From a virus: 28,610 bases of DNA. Positions 22,753 through 28,610 of this stretch are shown here, one piece after another (the first letter of the stretch is position 1; every line of letters begins with the position of its first letter). The translations under genes were made by a program, and so were the position numbers. The notes beneath the pieces are model-generated. The model made no database searches and was not told the origin of the DNA. It saw nothing but the letters and a program-made list of their open reading frames with translations. Where the stretch lies: the IMG/VR virus record IMGVR_UViG_3300005453_000089, positions 1-28,610 of that record; one strand, written 5' to 3'.

Positions 22753-23291
22753 AACCGGTGAACTGGTGTCGAGAGGTATTGCCTATCATCACTCCAGCTC
22801 AGATCGCCCGACGAGTGAGGGAGATGGCAAGGGAGATTCGGAGAGACTACTTCGGTCGAGATCCGGTGGTGGTAGGTGTGATGAACGGGTCGTTCATCTT
22901 CCTGGCTGATCTGATCCGAGCATTGGAGATGCCTCTCCAACTGGACTTCATGAGCGTCTCTAGCTACCGAGACGGAACTTCACCGGGTGCATTGAAGGTC
23001 ACCAAGGAGATCAGTTGTGACCTCCGCAATCGTCATGTCATCGTGGTGGACGATATTCTAGATACGGGGCGGACGCTGCGGTTCATCGTTCGTACGTTGC
23101 GGCAGAAAGGGCCGGCCACCATCCGTATATGTACCTTGCTGGACAAACCGGCTTGTCGCCAAGTGAAGATCCGAGCAGACTACGTCGGGTTTCAGATTCC
23201 GGATCGATTCGTGGTAGGTTATGGTCTCGACAAGGGCGGGTGGTATCGGAATCTCAGGTTCGTAGGCGTCTTCCGAGAGTCGCCTTCTTAA
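22749..23291 (+). CDS. hpt: Hypoxanthine-guanine phosphoribosyltransferase
   Basis: The 180-aa protein has the full bacterial Hpt pattern: GVMNGSFIFLADLIRAL (residues 43-59), the LDFMSVSSYRDGT loop, the PRPP site VIVVDDILDTGRTL (97-110) with both acidic residues, and the C-terminal VGFQIPDRFVVGYGLDKGGWYRNL. It joins hypoxanthine or guanine to PRPP, giving IMP or GMP. It is translated with the Rad50 C-half through an ATGA overlap and ends the rightward operon. In this phage it may salvage guanine released by DpdA-type base exchange, which is inference. Confidence 0.95.
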   Translation: MKPVNWCREVLPIITPAQIARRVREMAREIRRDYFGRDPVVVGVMNGSFIFLADLIRALEMPLQLDFMSVSSYRDGTSPGALKVTKEISCDLRNRHVIVVDDILDTGRTLRFIVRTLRQKGPATIRICTLLDKPACRQVKIRADYVGFQIPDRFVVGYGLDKGGWYRNLRFVGVFRESPS

Positions 23292-23710
23292 TCTCCTGCT
23301 CGAGAGGGGAGCGTTTTCTTCGTTCGCATCTGGTAGGCATCTTGGATTCGCTTCCAATAGGGGAGCGTGGCACTCTTCTGGTCTCCCCTCGGTCCGCCAT
23401 TGTGCACTCGAGCCATCCGTTCGAAATCCGTCTCCGGGGTCTTCCACCGGCGCATGTAGGCCCGAAAGATGCGTTTAGACCCCTCTGCAGTGAAGACTTG
23501 TTCCCACTTCAGATCAGGGTCGACAGTCTGTGCATCTTGGAAGTAGGCTCGACTGATTTGGGCCGGCCCGAATGACCGACCGTTGTCTCCGATGGCGTCG
23601 GTCTTCCCTCGACTCTCAACCCAGATCAGGGCCTGGAAGAAGTCGTCGAAGGTGTCAGCTTGCGCGACTAGATTGGACGCTAGGAGAGCCAGACAAAAGT
23701 ATCGGCTCAT
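23288..23710 (-). CDS. Secreted lysozyme/lytic transglycosylase-like endolysin
   Basis: The 140-aa protein from ATG 23710 starts with a signal peptide (MSRYFCLALLASNLVAQA, likely cut after Ala18). The fold core follows: ALIWVESRG with Glu32 as the expected catalytic acid, AIGDNGRSFGPAQIS, and RVHNGGPRG. This pattern occurs in a goose/SLT-type muramidase group found in phages and bacteria. It would degrade peptidoglycan at lysis or DNA entry. The longer open frame upstream is not used, because ATG 23710 forms an ATGA overlap with the preceding stop. No holin was recognised nearby. Its stop overlaps the hpt stop from the other strand. Confidence 0.8.
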   Translation of the reverse strand: MSRYFCLALLASNLVAQADTFDDFFQALIWVESRGKTDAIGDNGRSFGPAQISRAYFQDAQTVDPDLKWEQVFTAEGSKRIFRAYMRRWKTPETDFERMARVHNGGPRGDQKSATLPYWKRIQDAYQMRTKKTLPSRAGD

Positions 23711-24015
23711 CTTGTTGAGTAGAGGACCACATAAAGGAGTGGATCGTCTCTTTCGAGAGGGTCGAACTGCCAGCAGAGGACATGCCAATCCTCAAGTTCA
23801 GTGAACTGGATTCGGAGCAGTTCTTCTTGACCCTTAAAGATCGCCAGACCTGGGAATGACCTGTCTCCTTCTACGTGGGAACAAGAATAGATCTCAAGAG
23901 CCTGTTTTCGCTGTCCTTTCAGGAAGAAGAGATAGGCACGAAGTCGGACTTCAGGTGCCACCTCGAATGAGGCATCTGAAATCAGGTCGGGACGACTGAA
24001 GGTAACGCCTCTCAC
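23707..24015 (-). CDS. Hypothetical protein (102 aa)
   Basis: No family is recognised. From GTG 24015 the protein reads MRGVTFSRPDLISDASF and is a soluble mixed alpha/beta chain, with LRAYLFFLKGQRKQALEIY and DWHVLCWQFDP. It has no membrane segment and no signal peptide. The gene is coupled to the lysozyme by ATGA. AGATTA lies 6 nt before the GTG, matching the AGATAA box of other starts at five of six positions. It may be a structural or lysis accessory protein, but there is no direct evidence. Confidence 0.65.
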   Translation of the reverse strand: MRGVTFSRPDLISDASFEVAPEVRLRAYLFFLKGQRKQALEIYSCSHVEGDRSFPGLAIFKGQEELLRIQFTELEDWHVLCWQFDPLERDDPLLYVVLYSTR

Positions 24016-24026
24016 ACTCTATAATC

Positions 24027-24428
24027 TCAATTCTGTTCGGGGTTGAACAGCATCTTCTCTTGAAGGGACTCTAATCGCTTTCGATCGAAAGGCTTCAGCA
24101 CAATAGCCTTCTCCATCAGGTTCTTGAGCGTCTGACTCTTGTCGTCTGTGATGAGGGAAGAGAGTTCAACAGGATCCATCCGATCTCCTATGCTCTCTAC
24201 TATGGTCCGGAGCATCAGGCCCAATCCCTTGAACTGTTCAGCAGTCAGATTGACAAGTTCGAGGAGGTCTTTGTACCCAGAGGCTGCCAGTTCCTTCTCA
24301 GCACTCTGGAGGCACCTCCAGACGATTTCAACCTCCTCCTCGGTGATCCCGAGTTTCGAGGCGATCATGTGATTGGACCATCCGGCCCGCTTGTATTTCG
24401 AGATGTATGCTACATCAAGGGGTTTCAT
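24027..24428 (-). CDS. Helix-turn-helix-containing protein (133 aa)
   Basis: The N-terminal part YISKYKRAGWSNHMIASKLGITEEEVEIVWR is a clear helix-turn-helix of the kind seen in small terminase subunits and resolvases. The rest is helical (ELVNLTAEQFKGLGLMLRTI), with no motif I can name. It overlaps the methyltransferase stop as ATGA. A small terminase role is possible given the head genes upstream, but the usual position of that gene is before the large subunit, which lies outside this window. Function is unassigned. Confidence 0.6.
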   Translation of the reverse strand: MKPLDVAYISKYKRAGWSNHMIASKLGITEEEVEIVWRCLQSAEKELAASGYKDLLELVNLTAEQFKGLGLMLRTIVESIGDRMDPVELSSLITDDKSQTLKNLMEKAIVLKPFDRKRLESLQEKMLFNPEQN

Positions 24429-25063
24429 GGGCGTTGAAAGGCGAAAGATTTGATGCTCTCCCTTCCTCCAATCGTAGTCTCGAGATCGTTGATTTCGAGA
24501 CAGTAGAAATGAATCTCCTTCATGAAGGAGATCAGTCCTTCCTCAGTGAAGTACCAGATATGCTCGTCAGGCTTGAAATGTTTGGAGGTGAGACAGTGTT
24601 CTTCATTGAGGTAAATGGGCATTGAGAGGAAGATCCACTTCGGGTCGGCTTGGAGGATCCATTCTGCCGGATTGGGGAGGTGTTCCAAACTGTCCCAAAA
24701 GGTCAAGATGTCCACCTCTTCTCCCATCTGCCAGCTCCATCCGTAACGGTCCAGCCACTCCAAGGCAACTGGGTTGATGTCGGTCCCGAAGGCATTCCAC
24801 CCTTTCTTTCGAAGTGTCTCGATGAAGATCCCGCTTCCGATTCCGACATCGACCAGCTTGACGTCTGAGGGGTCAATGATCCACCTCTCCAGCATCTTGC
24901 ATCGCAGGTCAAGGAGAATCTGACCCTGGGGAGTATACGCCATCTGGCGATACTTCTCCCAATAGGCTTCATCGTACGGAAACGGTTTCCTGGGTGGGAG
25001 GTATCCGATGCCGTTCTTCCACTTCCATCCTTGGGGTGGAGAGGGTCGATTCATAGCATTCAT
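24425..25063 (-). CDS. Class I SAM-dependent methyltransferase
   Basis: The 212-aa protein carries the SAM-binding motif I LVDVGIGSGIF at residues 70-80, motif II GTDINPVALEW, and VDILTFWDSLEHLPNP as motif IV-like. This is the layout of Methyltransf_11/23-type enzymes. The N-terminal FPYDEAYWEKYRQMAYT is not part of the core fold. The substrate is not evident, and a DNA methylase DPPY-type motif is absent. It overlaps the glycosyltransferase gene by 95 bases if ATG 25063 is used, and ATG 25054 is also possible. Pairing with a glycosyltransferase suggests modification of a virion glycan or protein. Confidence 0.8.
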   Translation of the reverse strand: MNAMNRPSPPQGWKWKNGIGYLPPRKPFPYDEAYWEKYRQMAYTPQGQILLDLRCKMLERWIIDPSDVKLVDVGIGSGIFIETLRKKGWNAFGTDINPVALEWLDRYGWSWQMGEEVDILTFWDSLEHLPNPAEWILQADPKWIFLSMPIYLNEEHCLTSKHFKPDEHIWYFTEEGLISFMKEIHFYCLEINDLETTIGGRESIKSFAFQRP

Positions 25064-25901
25064 TCAGTGCGGCCTCCAATCGGTCTAATGGGATGAATCG
25101 GTCGCAGTCGTGTTCGTACGAGACGCACCGACAGAAATTCTTGGGTGTTACGTGGCGGAGAGGGACCTGACAAGGAGCATCTACCATCTCGGGTCCATTC
25201 AATCCGCCTGCTCCGCCGTGTAGAATGATGGCAGGGACGCCTACCGCCATTGAGAGAGGGATGGCAAAACCGACGGTGCCGACGACAAATCGAGCAGTGT
25301 GGAAGAGGTCGATCAACTGCTCGATCGAAAGCTCCCCTCGTTCGTAGTATTCTGTGGCTCGAAGGGGTCTGGGACCATCGTAGTATTCCAGGGGCGGGTC
25401 AATGTCGGCCACCACGATCGTCTTTAGTCCCCTAGCGTTGCACCAATCAATCGCGAACTGGATCGCACTAGGGTCGGGTCCTCGATTCTTGGCCATCCAT
25501 TCGGTGCGGAGGGTATGAGGACGGATGACGACGTAGTCCTTCCTCTCTGTGGCTGATGGGCGTAGCTGGAGAAAGTATTGTTTCGGGTCGATCCCGGCAC
25601 AGTAGCACAGGCCTTGGTAGAGAGGGATCCTTTGCTTCTGCCAAGGGGTATAGGTGAGCCTCAAGAATTGCTGAGGGGTCGCTTGAGGTGGATTTTTGAA
25701 GAGGGCCGAACTCCGTCGAACGTTCTTCATTTGCGTTCGTAGATGAGAGAATGCCGGAGTACAGGTCACCTGAGGCAGATCCGAATAGATCTGAGGCCAA
25801 GGGGTTTCGATCACACAGTGATCTCTCTGGGATAAGACCTGGACCACACCACGTTGATAGATGTTGTCGCCCAATCCGAGCATCCCGCGGATGTAGATCA
25901 T
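24969..25901 (-). CDS. GT9-like (heptosyltransferase-type) glycosyltransferase
   Basis: The 310-aa protein begins MIYIRGMLGLGDNIYQRGV, the GLGD nucleotide-sugar/acceptor loop typical of the GT9/heptosyltransferase group. The C-terminal domain has the second hallmark, FVVGTVGFAIPLSMAVGVPAIILHGG. It would transfer a sugar, with donor and acceptor unknown. It is embedded between the MuF-like head gene (ATGA overlap) and a methyltransferase. A virion protein or the modified DNA are therefore both conceivable acceptors. Host surface glycan remodelling is a third option. No membrane segment is visible. Confidence 0.75.
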   Translation of the reverse strand: MIYIRGMLGLGDNIYQRGVVQVLSQRDHCVIETPWPQIYSDLPQVTCTPAFSHLRTQMKNVRRSSALFKNPPQATPQQFLRLTYTPWQKQRIPLYQGLCYCAGIDPKQYFLQLRPSATERKDYVVIRPHTLRTEWMAKNRGPDPSAIQFAIDWCNARGLKTIVVADIDPPLEYYDGPRPLRATEYYERGELSIEQLIDLFHTARFVVGTVGFAIPLSMAVGVPAIILHGGAGGLNGPEMVDAPCQVPLRHVTPKNFCRCVSYEHDCDRFIPLDRLEAALNECYESTLSTPRMEVEERHRIPPTQETVSVR

Positions 25902-26743
25902 GGGTTCCTACGCCTTCGAGTCTCCTTGAGGTGTGGGATCCAAGTGCACCGACAGTTCGGGTGAAGGGGAATCTTCCCCCGAGCTTGTTCAATGGTGAAA
26001 ATCTTGCCCTCTTGAGGACGACACTGAGGGCAGACCCTCTCGTCTCCAGCGGTGCTCCATTCTGCCTGAATGCCTAGTTCTTCTACCCCCAACCGTTCGA
26101 ATGCATCCAATTGACCTTCAGCATGAGCGAAGATGATTTCAGTTCGTGCGAGTGTGAAAGCTCGCCTGAACGAGATGTCTTCCAGCTCTGAGACCATCTT
26201 CTCGGCGACCTCGAGGGGTGGCAATCCGACAATCATTGCCTCCGCCAAGATCTGGTTCATTCGGGTGGCGGTGCCCTCTGAAATACCTTTCAGGTTCTCA
26301 AAGGTTCTCGTCGCAAGGAGCTTGACCTTGCTCATCGCCTCAGGAGCGAAGGCGACATGTTGAATGAATTCTTCTGACGAGTCATAAGGAGTCAGGATCC
26401 CAGCTCTATCTGTGCTCAGGAAGGCATTCCGCATCCCTCTCTTGTAGGCGGTGTCGATGTACGTTGCCACCCAAGGCGTGTCGAAAGGGGCGTCAGGGGA
26501 TGGGAACAGCAGAGCTCGCTCGACTTGCTGTTTGAACCACCGGTTGAAAGCCTCGAGTTTCTGGGGGTCGGTTTCGAAGACGAAGTTTCCAGCCAGCCGA
26601 CCCATCCGAGGGACACCGATTTGATCGGCCCAATATTGCCGGATTGCTTTGGCCAGCTGATTGAACCGTCGCTTCATCTCGCTGATGAAGCGCTGTCGAA
26701 GGGTGGTGGTCCGAGTAGGGTCGACCAGAAGCGGATTCTTCAT
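25898..26743 (-). CDS. MuF-like / SPP1 gp7-like head morphogenesis protein
   Basis: The 281-aa protein has an N-terminal helical part and a C-terminal phage Mu F domain: FTLARTEIIFAHAEGQLDAF, then AEWSTAGDERVCPQC, then IPLHPNCRCTWIP. The Cys/His pattern is the characteristic end of this family. Such proteins bind the portal and take part in head assembly or DNA delivery. The gene is coupled to portal (ATGA) and to the glycosyltransferase (ATGA). No extra C-terminal toxin domain, as in polymorphic MuF effectors, is seen. Confidence 0.88.
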   Translation of the reverse strand: MKNPLLVDPTRTTTLRQRFISEMKRRFNQLAKAIRQYWADQIGVPRMGRLAGNFVFETDPQKLEAFNRWFKQQVERALLFPSPDAPFDTPWVATYIDTAYKRGMRNAFLSTDRAGILTPYDSSEEFIQHVAFAPEAMSKVKLLATRTFENLKGISEGTATRMNQILAEAMIVGLPPLEVAEKMVSELEDISFRRAFTLARTEIIFAHAEGQLDAFERLGVEELGIQAEWSTAGDERVCPQCRPQEGKIFTIEQARGKIPLHPNCRCTWIPHLKETRRRRNP

Positions 26744-28056
26744 GGTGTTCCGGTGGGAGGCTGTTCTTCTCGACGAATCACCTCCATCGAATCTCGCAAG
26801 GCCGCATTCGCCTCACTGTCCGTCAACCCCATGATCAAGGTCAGGAAGTAGAACGGCGGCATGACTTGATCTCCTCCAGAGTTGAGGTATTTGGAGAGGG
26901 CATTCGCCTTGAGGTCTGCGATGTTGGCTCGATCTTTCTCAGACGGATTCTCTAGATCCGGCCAATAGACGAGGATCCTCTCAGGTGTCGGCAGGATGCC
27001 CATTGCGACCAATCGTTCGACGAACGGTCGAATCAGATAAGGTGTGAGGTAGCTCTCTTGCCTGCCTCGAACTCGGCGCATCCAGGCTCGAGTGTCTTGC
27101 TCGGAAGCCAATTGAGAGGCTTCTGAACCGATGAAGATGCGCCACGGGACACCGATACCGGCGGCGATGAGCCGGAGTTGGACCTCAATGTGAGGTGCCG
27201 GGTTAGCCACCTCAACCGGAAGCGGATTGGCCCTCATTCCGATCGTGGCCAGGTACCGCTGGAGTCCGTTCATGTAGGCTTCCAATTGCTCCCGGATGCT
27301 CTTCAGGTCAATCTCGGCATCGGAAGTGGCTTCTGTTGCCTCAAGGGAGAGGCCTGGGAATCCTCCTTTCCAGAACATCTCACCTGACCCGCCAGCGATC
27401 TTATGTAGATCCAAGATCCGGTTGAAAACCCGAGCCATCCTCGGTTCACCGTAGATCTGGGAGGAAATGCGGTTGTCAGCAACGTGGATGACTCTCGACC
27501 AGTGCACCTTCTGAGACACCGTGGAGACACCGTCCACCCCACTAAACTGGATGGTGTAGTACTCAGGCCAACCGAATCGCGGGTGGCTCGGATCAGTGAT
27601 GAGCGAGTTGATGCTCAAGACCGATTCGTCGAAGGCTCTCAGGTAGAGGAGTTGGTGCCTTCTCCTGGAATTCAAATCGGCCGGCTCTGACAAGTCTCGG
27701 CCATCGTCTATCCCAATCAAGATCACCCCGTACCGTCCGATACCACTCAGGATATCCGCATGGTAGAGTGTGGGGAAGATCGGGTAGTGAAGGATCAATT
27801 CGTTCCAGGCCCTCTCAAAGTCCGTCTCAACATCTTCTTCAGTCTCGTATACGACGGGAGGTCGAGACCAAGATTCTTCAGGCCAAACGGATACCACCCG
27901 CGCCGCTACATCCCCTCGCTGGAATTTTTCCAGGAAATCTTGCACTGTGAGGGTGGCTGGATGCCCACACTCTGCATCGATGTCTCGTCTTGGGTCGGAC
28001 AGCCTTCGAAACAAGCTGAACCGACTCATGATCTGATTTAACGCACCTCTCACCAT
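26740..28056 (-). CDS. Portal protein (DUF1073/Phage_portal_3-like)
   Basis: The 438-aa protein sits between the terminase nuclease domain and a MuF-like gene, the standard portal position. Its N-terminal DVAARVVSVWPEESWSRPPVVYE followed by LILHYPIFPTLYHADILSGIGRYGVILIG matches the DUF1073-type portal start. The stem/clip area is followed by WRIFIGSEASQLASEQDTRAW. It forms the dodecameric channel for DNA packaging. The ATG at 28056 overlaps the terminase stop by 7 bases, and an inner ATG at 28029 is possible. Confidence 0.87.
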   Translation of the reverse strand: MVRGALNQIMSRFSLFRRLSDPRRDIDAECGHPATLTVQDFLEKFQRGDVAARVVSVWPEESWSRPPVVYETEEDVETDFERAWNELILHYPIFPTLYHADILSGIGRYGVILIGIDDGRDLSEPADLNSRRRHQLLYLRAFDESVLSINSLITDPSHPRFGWPEYYTIQFSGVDGVSTVSQKVHWSRVIHVADNRISSQIYGEPRMARVFNRILDLHKIAGGSGEMFWKGGFPGLSLEATEATSDAEIDLKSIREQLEAYMNGLQRYLATIGMRANPLPVEVANPAPHIEVQLRLIAAGIGVPWRIFIGSEASQLASEQDTRAWMRRVRGRQESYLTPYLIRPFVERLVAMGILPTPERILVYWPDLENPSEKDRANIADLKANALSKYLNSGGDQVMPPFYFLTLIMGLTDSEANAALRDSMEVIRREEQPPTGTP

Positions 28057-28610
28057 AACGCACCGATCCTTTTCTTCTTCTTCGTCAGGAAATTGAATGC
28101 CATCGCGCAGGCGTCCACCTGATCCTTGAAACGACTAGCTGGGAAAGCTCTAAATTCCTCCAACAGCTCTCGGTTCCAAGGTGCCTTCACCATACCTACT
28201 GTCCCGGCTCCAACCTGGGACGCCAGCGGATAGGCTCGAGCCTCCTTGGTACCTGTAGGCCGGATCAGGTGGACTGAGAATCCGGAGAGGTTGGCTGCGG
28301 TGTTCTCTCCTGACTCCTTCCCACCTGAACCGCCTTCAATCTCGACCAGAATCTCAACTTCTTCCCCGTCCTCCTCGGCTGTCTCTCGGATGATCTGTTC
28401 ACGTCTGGCCGAATTCCACTGACCCCGGCGAACATCCAAGATCCAGTACCGTTTCTGATCGTCCACTCCGAACAGAACCCCGACCGAATAAGCTCCCCCT
28501 TCAGTCGTACCGGCCTTATCCCAAGCTCGTACCTTTCGGACGATGTTGGGGGGAGGTTCCGGGACAATCTGAATCTTCTCCACCTCAAACATCCCACCTC
28601 CCAGCGGCAC
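28050..28610 (-). CDS. Large terminase subunit, C-terminal nuclease domain (cut by the window edge)
   Basis: The open frame enters from the right edge and covers 187 codons. It shows the RNase H-like nuclease of large terminases: VRAWDKAGTTEGGAYSVGVLFG with the first metal Asp, ILVEIEGGSGGKESG as the middle acidic strand, and FKDQVDACAMAFNFL with the last Asp. The ATPase half must lie beyond the window. Packaging nuclease activity would cut the concatemer, and the portal gene follows directly. The apparent GTG at 28610 is just the edge, not a start. Confidence 0.85.
   Translation of the reverse strand: MPLGGGMFEVEKIQIVPEPPPNIVRKVRAWDKAGTTEGGAYSVGVLFGVDDQKRYWILDVRRGQWNSARREQIIRETAEEDGEEVEILVEIEGGSGGKESGENTAANLSGFSVHLIRPTGTKEARAYPLASQVGAGTVGMVKAPWNRELLEEFRAFPASRFKDQVDACAMAFNFLTKKKKRIGALW

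Overview
The window is an internal piece of a tailed double-stranded DNA phage (Caudoviricetes-type). It carries a large terminase nuclease domain, a portal and a MuF-like head protein at the right edge, a lysozyme, and a nearly complete phage-encoded replisome. Genes are very densely packed, mostly with 4-base stop/start overlaps. No tRNA, insertion sequence, integrase or CRISPR array was seen. The host cannot be named from the sequence. Coordinates of motifs outside genes were counted by eye and may be off by a base.

Layout. (1) Positions 1-19798 are one long leftward (minus-strand) block. Read in the direction of transcription it holds: a sigma factor, an SNF2-type helicase, a DnaG-type primase, a winged-helix protein, an AT-rich repeat cluster (candidate origin), an unknown protein, a DnaB-like helicase, a small DNA-binding-like protein, QueD, QueE, FolE, a DpdA-like DNA transglycosylase, a small ORF, a sliding clamp, a uracil-DNA glycosylase/3'-5' exonuclease fusion, a family A polymerase, a clamp loader ATPase, a 72-aa ORF, a UvsY-like mediator, a 52-aa membrane peptide, a gp32-like SSB, a RecA/UvsX-like recombinase, two small ORFs, a 5' flap nuclease, a PD-(D/E)XK nuclease, QueF, QueC and a DUF932-like gene running off the left edge. 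(2) Positions 19799-20014 are a palindrome-rich divergent control region. (3) Positions 20015-23291 are a rightward operon: Rad50/SbcC N-half, Mre11/SbcD, a coiled-coil peptide, Rad50/SbcC C-half, and hypoxanthine-guanine phosphoribosyltransferase. (4) Positions 28610-23288 are a second leftward block: terminase (truncated by the window), portal, MuF-like protein, glycosyltransferase, methyltransferase, two unknowns and a secreted lysozyme. It converges on the rightward operon with overlapping stop codons.

How the genes work together. FolE, QueD, QueE, QueC and QueF make 7-deazaguanines (preQ0, then preQ1) from GTP, and the DpdA-like enzyme would swap them for guanine in phage DNA. This predicts 7-aminomethyl-7-deazaguanine-type (preQ1) genome modification that protects against host restriction. 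Polymerase, clamp, loader, helicase, primase and SSB copy the genome. RecA, the UvsY-like protein, SSB, the SNF2 helicase, the split Rad50/Mre11 and the nucleases form a T4-like recombination module.

The most unusual signals are: a Rad50 ATPase split into pieces exactly at its zinc hook with Mre11 encoded in between; six near-evenly spaced inverted repeats plus a nested hairpin beside the primase and winged-helix genes; a recurring AGATAA box exactly 6 nt before six start codons; and a phage HGPRT that could recycle the guanine released by DpdA.
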